A DNA stretch of 6,026 nt, taken from the NCBI GenBank assembly GCA_020026435.1, contig JAHHQK010000067.1, forward strand, positions 1 through 6,026, written 5' to 3'. Origin of the DNA: Alistipes sp. (GTDB lineage: Bacteria > Bacteroidota > Bacteroidia > Bacteroidales > Rikenellaceae). Below the pieces are notes generated by a model. It saw nothing but the letters and a program-made list of their open reading frames with translations, ran no database searches and was not told the DNA's origin. How positions within the stretch are numbered: the stretch's first letter is position 1; every line of letters begins with the position of its first letter. The translations under genes and the position numbers were made by a program. Shown here piece by piece: positions 1 to 5,709 of the stretch.

Positions 1-1466
1 ACCACGGTAAGACCTCGCTGCTGGACAACATCCGCAAAACCAACGTCATCGAGGGTGAGGCCGGAGGTATCACGCAGCACATCGGTGCTTACAGCGTGAC
101 GCTCAAGGGCCAGAAGATCACCTTCCTCGACACCCCGGGTCACGAGGCCTTTACGGCCATGCGTGCGCGTGGTGCGGCCGTCACCGACGTGGCGATCATC
201 ATCGTCGCCGCCGACGACAACGTCATGCCCCAGACCATCGAGGCCATCAACCACGCCCAGGCCGCCGGTGTTCCGATGGTCTTCGCCATCAACAAGATCG
301 ACAAACCCGCCGCCAACCCCGAGCACATCAAGGAGCAGCTCTCGCAGATGAACTACCTGGTGGAGTCGTGGGGCGGTAAGTACCAGGATCAGGAGATTTC
401 GGCCAAGAAGGGTCTGAACCTCGACAAACTGCTGGAGAAGGTTCTGCTCGAAGCCGAGATGCTCGACCTGAAGGCCAACCCCAACAAACGCGCCGTGGGT
501 ACGGTCATCGAGTCCACGCTGGACAAGGGCCGTGGTTACGTATCGACGGTTCTCGTGCAGGGCGGTACGCTCCGCATCGGCGATGTGCTGTTGTCGGGAA
601 CCCACACCGGACGCGTCAAGGCCATGTTCAACGAGAACGGCAAGAAGGTCAAGGAGGCAGGTCCGTCGACCCCGGTCCAGGTGCTGGGTCTGAACGGTGC
701 GCCGCAGGCCGGTGATACGTTCAACGTCATGGAGGACGACCGATCGGCCCGCGAGATCGCCAACAAGCGCGAGCAGCTGCAGCGTATGCAGGGCATCATG
801 ACCCAGAAGCACGTCACCCTCGACGAAATCGGACGCCGTATCGCCATCGGCTCGTTCAAGGAGCTGAACATCATCGTGAAGGGTGATGTCGACGGATCGG
901 TCGAGGCCATGTCGGGCTCGCTGATCAAGCTCTCGAAGGAGACCGTCCAGGTGAACGTGATCCACGCCGCCGTAGGTCAGATCTCGGAGTCGGATGTGCT
1001 GCTTGCCGCGGCCTCGAATGCCGTGATCGTCGGTTTCCAGGTTCGTCCGTCGGCTTCGGCCCGCAAGATCGCCGAGAAGGAGGAGATCGAAATCCGCCTC
1101 TACTCGATCATCTACGACGCCATCAACGACATCAAGGACGCCATCGAGGGTATGCTCGAACCGGTGATGAAGGAGGAGATCGTCGCATCGGTCGAGGTGC
1201 TGGAGATCTTCAAGATCTCGAAGGTCGGCACGGTTGCCGGATGTATCGTCCGCGAGGGCAAGCTCCAGCGTTCGACGCCGATCCGCGTGATCCGCGACGG
1301 TATCGTGATCCACACGGGCCGTCTGGGTTCGCTCAAACGATTCAAGGACGATGTCAAGGAGGTCGGTGTAGGACAGGATTGCGGTCTGAACATCGAGTCG
1401 TACAACGACATCAAGGTCGGCGATATCGTCGAAGGTTACGAGCAGGTGGAGGTCAAGCGCAAGTAA
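1..1466 (+). CDS. infB: Translation initiation factor IF-2, C-terminal part (5' end outside window)
   Basis: IF-2 is the cytoplasmic GTPase that brings initiator fMet-tRNA to the 30S subunit and promotes 50S joining. The reading frame enters from the left edge (codons start at base 3; bases 1-2 finish an Asp codon) and gives 487 residues. Visible G-domain motifs, numbered from the first full codon: the end of the P-loop (HGKTSLLD, 1-8), switch I GITQHIGAY (22-30), DTPGHE (43-48, including the IF-2 histidine), NKID (97-100) and SAKKG (133-137). Then come beta-barrel domain II (from about GTVIEST), domain III (about ELNIIVKGDVDGSVEA) and the C2 domain that binds fMet-tRNA, ending EQVEVKRK. The N-terminal linker, usually several hundred residues, and the start of the P-loop lie outside the window. 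The GTG at 96 is an internal valine, not a start. A hairpin terminator follows the stop. Identification is essentially certain. Confidence 0.98.
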   Translation, partial: HGKTSLLDNIRKTNVIEGEAGGITQHIGAYSVTLKGQKITFLDTPGHEAFTAMRARGAAVTDVAIIIVAADDNVMPQTIEAINHAQAAGVPMVFAINKIDKPAANPEHIKEQLSQMNYLVESWGGKYQDQEISAKKGLNLDKLLEKVLLEAEMLDLKANPNKRAVGTVIESTLDKGRGYVSTVLVQGGTLRIGDVLLSGTHTGRVKAMFNENGKKVKEAGPSTPVQVLGLNGAPQAGDTFNVMEDDRSAREIANKREQLQRMQGIMTQKHVTLDEIGRRIAIGSFKELNIIVKGDVDGSVEAMSGSLIKLSKETVQVNVIHAAVGQISESDVLLAAASNAVIVGFQVRPSASARKIAEKEEIEIRLYSIIYDAINDIKDAIEGMLEPVMKEEIVASVEVLEIFKISKVGTVAGCIVREGKLQRSTPIRVIRDGIVIHTGRLGSLKRFKDDVKEVGVGQDCGLNIESYNDIKVGDIVEGYEQVEVKRK

Positions 1467-1475
1467 GATTTCCGA

Positions 1476-1528
1476 CCGCGGAAAGACTCTAAATCGAAAA
1501 TAGAGTAAAAATCCGCGGCAGAATGCCG
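1476..1528 (+). other. Nested stem-loop with overlapping alternative hairpin after infB
   Basis: Ten bases after the infB stop, CCGCGGA (1476-1482) pairs perfectly with TCCGCGG (1512-1518). Inside it ACTCTA (1486-1491) pairs with TAGAGT (1501-1506) around a 9-nt AATCGAAAA loop. The 3' arm of the outer stem overlaps a second small hairpin, CGGCA-GAA-TGCCG (1516-1528), so the two cannot form completely at once. No U-run follows, so it is not a terminator by itself. It may be a 3'-UTR stabiliser of infB mRNA or part of an attenuator-like arrangement with the terminator at 1551. The base pairing is seen; the function is unknown. Confidence 0.5.
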
Positions 1529-1550
1529 AAAAATTACTATATTCGTATCG

Positions 1551-1590
1551 CTAAAGTCGCTCTGAACTTGTGCAGGGCGACTTTGGTTTT
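1551..1590 (+). terminator. Rho-independent terminator after infB
   Basis: The arms CTAAAGTCGCTCTG (1551-1564) and CAGGGCGACTTTGG (1573-1586) form a 14-bp stem with two G-T wobbles and an 8-nt loop (AACTTGTG), followed by TTTT (1587-1590). The U-run is short but the stem is strong. It should separate infB from the CoA-transferase gene, so that gene probably has its own promoter in 1591-1650 or depends on read-through. Confidence 0.8.
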
Positions 1591-1650
1591 AGATAAGAGG
1601 CTGTAAACCTAAAAATTAAACAAAAAAACCAAACTTAACCTTTATATCGT

Positions 1651-2967
1651 ATGATCCAGCCTATTCATTTCACGACGCCCGAAGAGGCCGTCAAGGTAAT
1701 CAAATCGGGCGATCACGTACACCTGAGCTCCGTAGCTTCGGCCCCGCAGTGTCTGATCAAAGCCATGTGCGCCCGCGGTGAGGCCGGCGAATTGAAGGAT
1801 GTCCACATCCACCACCTCCACACCGAAGGTCCCGCGCCCTATGCCGATCCCAAATTCGAGGGTGTATTCCAACTGGATTCGTTCTTTGTGGGCGCCAACG
1901 TCCGCAAGGTGACCCAGAGCGGCTATGCCGACTACATTCCGATCTTCCTGAGCGAGACCCAGAAGCTCTATCGTTGCGGAGCCGTTCCGTGCAATGTGGC
2001 GATGATCCAGGTCTGCCCGCCCGACAAGCACGGCTATGTATCGCTCGGTACGTCGGTCGATGCCACGCTGGCCGCCGTGGAATGTGCCGATCATGTGATC
2101 GCCGTGGTCAACCCCAATGTACCCCGTGCATTCGGCCAGGCCATGATCCCGATGTCGAAGATCGACACCTTCGTGGAGGACAACACCCCACTGATCGAAG
2201 CCAAATTCACGACCCCCAACGAGATCGAAACCGCCATCGGTAAGCACTGTGCCGCCCTGATCGAGGACGGAGCCACGCTTCAGATGGGTATCGGAGCCAT
2301 TCCCAACGCCGTATTGGCACAGCTGGGAGGCCACAAGAATCTGGGTATCCACACCGAGATGTTCGCCGACGGCGTGCTGCCGCTGGTCAAGGCCGGTGTG
2401 ATCAACGGCGAGGCCAAAAAGACCGATCCCGGCAAGATGGTTTCGACGTTCCTGATGGGTTCGCAGGAGGTTTACGACTTTATCGACGACAACCCCGGCG
2501 TGCTGATGATGGACGTGGGGTACACCAACGATCCCTACATCATCTCGCAGAACGACCGCATGACGGCCATCAACTCGGCCATGCAGATCGACCTCACGGG
2601 GCAGGTTTCGGCCGACTCGCTGGGTATGAAGTTCTGGTCGGGCGTAGGCGGTCAGATCGACTTCGTCTACGGTGCTTCGCTCTCGAAGGGCGGAAAAGCC
2701 ATCATCGCCATGCCGTCGATGACCAACAAGGGCGTATCGAAGATCTGCCCCTCGTTGCTGGAGGGTGCCGGTGTGGTCACCACACGTAACCATGTCCACT
2801 GGGTAGTCACCGAGTACGGTGCCGTGGATCTCTACGGCAAGTCGATGCAGGAGCGTGCCCGTCTGTTGATCTCGATTGCACATCCCGATGCCCGCGAGGA
2901 GCTGGATCGTGCCGCCTTCGAGCGCTGGGGTTCGCACCACCACTACATCAAATCCTACATGGGATAA
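1651..2967 (+). CDS. Acetyl-CoA hydrolase/transferase family CoA-transferase (4-hydroxybutyrate/butyrate:acetate type)
   Basis: A complete 438-residue cytoplasmic enzyme of the family I-type CoA-transferases that includes 4-hydroxybutyrate CoA-transferase, butyryl-CoA:acetate CoA-transferase and acetate/succinate CoA-transferases. These move CoA between acyl-CoA and free acids through a glutamyl-CoA thioester. Seen in the sequence: an N-terminal alpha/beta domain (about 1-190), the glycine-rich loop MGIGAIPNAV (212-221), the catalytic glutamate E236 in LGIHTEMFADG, GVGGQIDF (331-338) and VTEYGAVDLYGKS (386-398). All are hallmarks of the family, and the length is normal. In gut Bacteroidales such enzymes act in acetate, propionate or butyrate production; which substrate pair is used here cannot be read from sequence. 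The ATG is preceded by an A-rich leader (about 1608-1650) without a Shine-Dalgarno sequence, usual for Bacteroidetes. No convincing TAnnTTTG box was found upstream; a weak candidate is TTTG at 1582 with TAAACCTA at 1604. Confidence 0.93.
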   Translation: MIQPIHFTTPEEAVKVIKSGDHVHLSSVASAPQCLIKAMCARGEAGELKDVHIHHLHTEGPAPYADPKFEGVFQLDSFFVGANVRKVTQSGYADYIPIFLSETQKLYRCGAVPCNVAMIQVCPPDKHGYVSLGTSVDATLAAVECADHVIAVVNPNVPRAFGQAMIPMSKIDTFVEDNTPLIEAKFTTPNEIETAIGKHCAALIEDGATLQMGIGAIPNAVLAQLGGHKNLGIHTEMFADGVLPLVKAGVINGEAKKTDPGKMVSTFLMGSQEVYDFIDDNPGVLMMDVGYTNDPYIISQNDRMTAINSAMQIDLTGQVSADSLGMKFWSGVGGQIDFVYGASLSKGGKAIIAMPSMTNKGVSKICPSLLEGAGVVTTRNHVHWVVTEYGAVDLYGKSMQERARLLISIAHPDAREELDRAAFERWGSHHHYIKSYMG

Positions 2968-2991
2968 TCCTCCCATCCGATAGACTATCGG

Positions 2992-3032
2992 GAGCCGATA
3001 CCTCTGACTCAAGAGGCATCGGCTCTTTTTTT
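2992..3032 (+). terminator. Rho-independent terminator of the CoA-transferase gene
   Basis: GAGCCGATACCTCT (2992-3005) pairs with AGAGGCATCGGCTC (3012-3025). This is a 14-bp stem with one A-C mismatch and a 6-nt loop, followed by seven T (3026-3032). It lies 24 nt after the stop codon. A smaller perfect hairpin, CCGATA-GAC-TATCGG (2977-2991), sits directly before it and shares sequence with the terminator arm. Confidence 0.93.
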
Positions 3033-3079
3033 ATGCCCCGATATTCGCGGCCCGCCCCCACCGCCCCATCGGGACATGA

Positions 3080-3300
3080 TTTTTCGGAAACAATCACCGT
3101 GTTTTCCGGTTGCAGGTATTTTCGGAATCGGTTACGGTGATTTCCGGGGCGGAGTTTTTCGGGGGCGGTTGCGGAGTTTCCCCGGTTACGGGTATTTTCG
3201 GGGTCGGTCACGAAGTTTTCCGATTGTAGTATTTTGGTGGCTCAGTGATTTCCGGCCGCGGATATTTCCGGTCGGGATCGGAAATTTTACGCAGATTTTC
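3080..3300. repeat. Degenerate ~37-nt tandem repeat, TTTTCGG-rich
   Basis: The pattern TTTTCGG...CGGTTACGG...TTTCCGG...CGG-GTA recurs in about six units: 3080-3118, 3119-3154, 3155-3194, 3195-3231, 3232-3264 and 3265-3295. They are 39, 36, 40, 37, 33 and 31 nt long. Each unit is two half-units of 16-21 nt that begin with a T-run followed by CGG or CCGG. The first four are clearest and the last two have decayed. Unit lengths that are not multiples of three argue against a coding repeat. Confidence 0.6.
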
Positions 3301-3408
3301 AATCGGATGTAAACATTTTTAGCCCAAGGCGGACATCATCCCCTCCACCGATTTAGCCAAAGGCCGAGGAGTACACCGTCAAAAAATCCCGACTTTCAAT
3401 TCCACTTT

Positions 3409-3428
3409 TTCCAAAAATATTTTCGGAA
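3409..3428. repeat. 20-bp near-perfect palindrome
   Basis: TTCCAAAAATATTTTCGGAA is self-complementary over all 20 positions except one A-C pair (third base of each CC/GG arm). It lacks a loop and a U-run, so it is better viewed as a DNA site for a dimeric protein than as an RNA hairpin. No matching protein-binding consensus was recognised. Confidence 0.45.
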
Positions 3429-3489
3429 TATCAACCCCGACCCAAAGATATGAACAATGCCCAAACGGGTGTTCACAATCGTGACAAGC

Positions 3490-3544
3490 TGTTAATAACT
3501 TTTGATAAAATTGTGAATAACTTTCCAAATTGTTAATAACTTTT
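3490..3544. repeat. Three direct repeats TGT(T/G)AATAACTTT resembling DnaA boxes
   Basis: TGTTAATAACTTTT at 3490-3503, TGTGAATAACTTT at 3512-3524 and TGTTAATAACTTTT at 3531-3544 lie in the same orientation, 22 and 19 nt apart, about two helical turns. The first nine bases resemble the DnaA box TGTGGATAA: one mismatch in the middle copy and two in the others. Two more AATAAC cores follow at 3583-3588 and 3605-3610 in an A/T-rich stretch. The repetition is plain; a DnaA role is inference. Confidence 0.6.
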
Positions 3545-3711
3545 CCCGTCAGAACCAACTGTGCCTGGCTCGAAAAATACCTAATAACAACTGATTTACA
3601 ACAAAATAACGCTACTGACACTCCCCGCTCCCCCACTATTCCTTTCGCTAATCCTCCATGTCCATTTACCGTAAAAAACCTCGTCCCGTATTCTTGTCTC
3701 CCCATCCATAG

Positions 3712-3742
3712 CCACACAGGATAACCACACAGGATAACCACA
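3712..3742. repeat. 13-bp tandem repeat CCACACAGGATAA, 2.4 copies
   Basis: Two identical copies (3712-3724 and 3725-3737) are followed by a partial CCACA (3738-3742), which runs directly into the terminator of the META-domain gene. The copies are exact, unlike the decayed repeat to the left, so the duplication may be recent or the sequence constrained. The GGATAAC core resembles the AATAAC core of the repeats at 3490-3544. Confidence 0.75.
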
Positions 3743-3777
3743 AAAAAAGATCACCTGTCCCTGGGGACAGATGATCT
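3742..3777 (-). terminator. Rho-independent terminator of the META-domain gene
   Basis: Read on the minus strand, AGATCATCTGTCC and GGACAGGTGATCT form a 13-bp stem with one mismatch and a 4-nt loop. Seven T follow (3748 down to 3742). It lies 43 nt beyond the stop of the META-domain gene. Confidence 0.92.
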
Positions 3778-3819
3778 CGATCCAAAACAACCGACCTCGA
3801 AAGGCCGAATGTTCCAAAA

Positions 3820-4371
3820 CTATTTATTGCACTTGCCGCACGATTTCTCGCCCTCGCAACCTTCTGCCTTCTGGCAACCCTCAGCTTTCTGACAACCCTC
3901 GGCCTTCTGACAATCGCCGCACTCCGACTCCTCGTCGGCGCAGGTACCACCCTCGACGGTCTCGATGTGGAACGTAGCCAAAGCCTCGGCGTCAGCCTTG
4001 AGCGTCAACAAACCCTCCTCGATCGAGTAGCCGTTGACCTTGGAGAGCATCTCCATGAAGGCATCCTCATACTGCATATCGGGGCAGGCCATGCGGGTCA
4101 TACCCATCTGCTCGAAGAGGAGCTTGCCCTCGGCGTCATTGTACTTTCCGAAGAAGCTATTGCAGTTGGTGCGACCGCCCACGGTCTTGTCGTCAGCCTT
4201 GAACGTCAGCACAAAAGCATCAGCCTCGGCAGCCACCTCGGCGGGCACGGCCTCCATTTTGTCGAGTTTCCAAACCTCGTTCTCCTGCAAGGCCAGGCCC
4301 TGCTGCTGTTTGTCGCCACAGCACGATACCATCGTGAAAAGAGCGGCTACGGCAAAAAAGATCTTTTTCAT
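3820..4371 (-). CDS. META-domain (HslJ-like) lipoprotein with cysteine-repeat tail
   Basis: A 183-residue predicted lipoprotein. The signal peptide MKKIFFAVAALFTMVSC has a lipobox M14-V-S-C17, with a second Cys at 18. Residues 18-22 (CGDKQ) lack the acidic export signal, so it is probably held on the periplasmic side. A META domain spans about 30-138: W34, the TVGGRTNCNSFFGKY segment (63-77) and GMTRMACPD (90-98) match the HslJ family closely, with the two usual cysteines C70 and C96. The family is linked to outer-membrane and stress or novobiocin phenotypes in enterobacteria; its biochemistry is unclear. The tail (144-183) is unusual: eight Cys, five of them exactly six residues apart (154, 160, 166, 172, 178), with three CQKAEG units. 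This could bind metal or form disulfides (inference). The ATG is chosen by the signal peptide and by the promoter about 33 nt upstream. The gene is monocistronic. Confidence 0.9.
   Translation of the reverse strand: MKKIFFAVAALFTMVSCCGDKQQQGLALQENEVWKLDKMEAVPAEVAAEADAFVLTFKADDKTVGGRTNCNSFFGKYNDAEGKLLFEQMGMTRMACPDMQYEDAFMEMLSKVNGYSIEEGLLTLKADAEALATFHIETVEGGTCADEESECGDCQKAEGCQKAEGCQKAEGCEGEKSCGKCNK
3859..3912 (-). repeat. 18-nt in-frame tandem repeat (three CQKAEG units)
   Basis: Three consecutive 18-nt units encode Cys-Gln-Lys-Ala-Glu-Gly at residues 154-171 of the META-domain lipoprotein. The copies differ mainly at synonymous positions, which suggests that the peptide is preserved while the DNA drifts. 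The Cys spacing of six continues past the repeat to C172 and C178. Confidence 0.85.
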
Positions 4372-4403
4372 TTTTTCAGAAATTAATTATTTGACTTCAC
4401 CCG

Positions 4404-4434
4404 CAAATGTAACCATTAAATTCGGGATCTGCAA
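4404..4434 (-). promoter_or_regulatory. Bacteroidetes-type promoter of the META-domain gene
   Basis: On the minus strand, TTG (4434-4432) is followed after exactly 20 nt by TACATTTG (4411-4404), a full match to the -7 consensus TAnnTTTG of the Bacteroidetes primary sigma factor. Transcription should begin near 4397, leaving a leader of about 26 nt without a Shine-Dalgarno sequence. The -33 element lies only two bases beyond the T-run of the upstream gene's terminator. Confidence 0.8.
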
Positions 4435-4435
4435 T

Positions 4436-4472
4436 AAAAAAATAGCCGTCACGACCAAATCGCGACGGCTAT
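4436..4472 (-). terminator. Rho-independent terminator of the BACON-like gene
   Basis: On the minus strand, ATAGCCGTCGCGA pairs with TCGTGACGGCTAT (13 bp with one G-T wobble) around a 5-nt TTTGG loop, followed by seven T (4442 down to 4436). It starts 21 nt after the stop of the lipoprotein gene and separates it from the META-domain gene. Confidence 0.94.
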
Positions 4473-4493
4473 ACAACTTTATTCCGTGATGAA

Positions 4494-5639
4494 TTAGATA
4501 CGCTCCAGGAAGAAACGCACGTTCATGTCCGAGGTATTGTCGTAGGTCAGCGTAATCAACTCCACGATGTTGATTCCGGCAAAGGAGGGAATCGTACCCT
4601 GCATCGGACGCAGCAGCTCGACAAAGGGAGCAATCATGTCGCGCGTCACGAAGATCTCGAGATCCTTACCCGACAGCGTGTACTTCAGAGGCACAGCGAA
4701 ATAGTCGTTCGTCGACACGATATTGAGACCCATCTCCGTGATCAGATTCTCCAGCACGGGAACCAGATCCATGGGCTGCTCCAGGGTCTGGCCTGCAGCC
4801 GTGATGAACTTCTTGCTGATCGTGAAGAACAGCTGACCCTTCTCGGTGTAGTAGCCAAAGGCGTCGGCGGGCAGGTCGGGACGGGCCTCGCTCGGATACT
4901 CCGAGATCTCGGGCTTGAACTGGGGATTCATGATCGTGGCCAAATCAAACGAACCGTCCTCCTTTTTCTGGATCACCAGCTCGTGAGCCTTGGCGGCAAT
5001 GCGGCCCTTGTCGGTAAGCTCCAGCTCGACCAACGTACCTTGTACGATCGGCGTGGCAAAGCCCATGGCCATACCCAATACCGAAGGCACGGGCAGCATG
5101 AATACACCCGGAGGCATTCCCATGATACCACCGGCATCCACCGTGGGAGCGTTCTCCAGGTCATTCCACGTGCAATCCAAAACAAAACTGTAATCCATCG
5201 GAGACGTAGCACCGGGCAGCTGCATATTGCGCGTTACGGGGCGGTACTTACCGATCAGCTCCGACTCAAATACGAAGGCGGCCTGGCTGACTGCGATGCG
5301 TACGGGAGCCACATCCTGAGCCGTGATTACGACCTCGGCCGAACGGGCCTCACCCTTGTTCTCGGTTACGGCTACCGTCAGTTCGTTGACGTTGCGCTCG
5401 ATGGATACCCAATCCACCTGGGCGTCCTTATAATTGACCTCGGCCTTCCACTCTTTGACATTCTGCACGGCGAGGGTCACGACTTTCGACTGTGCGCCCT
5501 GCTCGAACGACAATGCCGTCTGATCGGGTGTGATCACACCTGCGGCGGGAGCATCATCGTCATCGCTACACGAGGTAAACGACAAGGACATGAGGGGCAA
5601 TGCAAGGAACATTGCGGCTTTAAAGAAAAGATTTTTCAT
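4494..5639 (-). CDS. BACON-like surface lipoprotein, function unknown
   Basis: A 381-residue predicted lipoprotein. The signal peptide MKNLFFKAAMFLALPLMSLS ends in a lipobox F21-T-S-C24. The next residues, SDDDD (25-29), match the lipoprotein export signal known in Bacteroides, so the mature protein is probably on the cell surface. Residues about 35-120 look like a BACON domain (Ig-like fold): a TALSFEQGAQSKVVTLAVQNVKEW start, then WVSIER, and a closing VVITAQDVAPVRIAVSQA strand. The remainder (about 125-381) is not recognised. It begins ELIGKYRP, is rich in alternating hydrophobic beta-like stretches and has a Met/Pro/Gly-rich stretch (172-200). There are no catalytic motifs and no SusC/SusD neighbours, so a carbohydrate role is not shown. 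The frame stays open upstream to an ATG at 5708, but that lies inside the promoter; 5639 is the start because it begins the signal peptide. Confidence 0.82.
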   Translation of the reverse strand: MKNLFFKAAMFLALPLMSLSFTSCSDDDDAPAAGVITPDQTALSFEQGAQSKVVTLAVQNVKEWKAEVNYKDAQVDWVSIERNVNELTVAVTENKGEARSAEVVITAQDVAPVRIAVSQAAFVFESELIGKYRPVTRNMQLPGATSPMDYSFVLDCTWNDLENAPTVDAGGIMGMPPGVFMLPVPSVLGMAMGFATPIVQGTLVELELTDKGRIAAKAHELVIQKKEDGSFDLATIMNPQFKPEISEYPSEARPDLPADAFGYYTEKGQLFFTISKKFITAAGQTLEQPMDLVPVLENLITEMGLNIVSTNDYFAVPLKYTLSGKDLEIFVTRDMIAPFVELLRPMQGTIPSFAGINIVELITLTYDNTSDMNVRFFLERI

Positions 5640-5677
5640 ATTCGTAAATTTATGTATAACCATTATTTTCAACGCTA

Positions 5678-5709
5678 CAAAAATAGATCGTCCGCAAAAA
5701 CCTTGCAAA
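5678..5709 (-). promoter_or_regulatory. Bacteroidetes-type promoter of the BACON-like gene
   Basis: On the minus strand, TTTG (5709-5706), a 20-nt spacer and TATTTTTG (5685-5678) match both the -33 and the -7 consensus completely. Transcription should start near 5671, giving a leader of about 32 nt that is A/T-rich and has no Shine-Dalgarno sequence. The spacing equals that of the META-domain gene's promoter. Confidence 0.85.

Larger units (their letters stand above)
3033..3741. other. Long gene-free gap between convergent transcription units
   Basis: The two stop codons that face each other are 852 nt apart. Terminators close both sides (2992-3032 on + and 3742-3777 on -). Open frames exist here on both strands, but they overlap each other, run through repeats, lack a promoter and start signal, and do not share the G/C-ending codon habit of the neighbouring genes, so none is called. 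The stretch contains a G/T-rich degenerate tandem repeat (3080-3300), an A/T near-palindrome (3409-3428), three DnaA-box-like repeats (3490-3544) and a 13-bp tandem repeat (3712-3742). By hand count on the + strand, 3121-3240 has 45 G and 20 C, whereas 3301-3720 has 56 G and 121 C. Confidence 0.7.

Noticed and set aside
536..928. 130-codon minus-strand frame inside infB
   Set aside because: Antisense shadow of a highly conserved gene; no start signals.
1538..1545. TATATTCG as a -7 box for the CoA-transferase gene
   Set aside because: One mismatch to TAnnTTTG, no TTTG/TTG 20 nt upstream, and the transcript would start at the infB terminator stem.
1642..3012. 456-codon open frame on the minus strand opposite the CoA-transferase gene
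   Set aside because: It mirrors a clearly identified enzyme gene, reads as low-information His/Gly/Arg/Val-rich protein, and arises from G/C-ending codons on the sense strand that avoid antisense stops.
2948..3211. 87-codon minus-strand frame (PEN/REN-rich)
   Set aside because: Overlaps the CoA-transferase 3' end and terminator and translates the same tandem repeat; unlikely to be a gene.
3076..3312. 78-codon + strand frame with Phe-Arg-Gly repeats
   Set aside because: It is only the translation of the degenerate 37-nt tandem repeat, whose units change length without keeping frame; no promoter or start context.
3285..3330. dif-like recombination site near the skew switch
   Set aside because: I looked for two XerC/XerD-type arms with a 6-nt spacer and found no convincing match by eye.
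3480..3610. Chromosomal origin (oriC)
   Set aside because: DnaA-box-like repeats and A/T-richness are present, but genes converge on it, the skew changes in the opposite sense to an origin, and no dnaA or other origin-linked gene is visible.
3379..3741. 120-codon minus-strand frame beyond the META-gene terminator
   Set aside because: Runs through the 13-bp and DnaA-box-like repeats, has low-GC codon use unlike its neighbours and no promoter; other frames here are open as well.
3967..4489. Open + strand frames opposite the META-domain gene
   Set aside because: Antisense shadows; the minus-strand protein has a lipobox, domain motifs, promoter and terminator.
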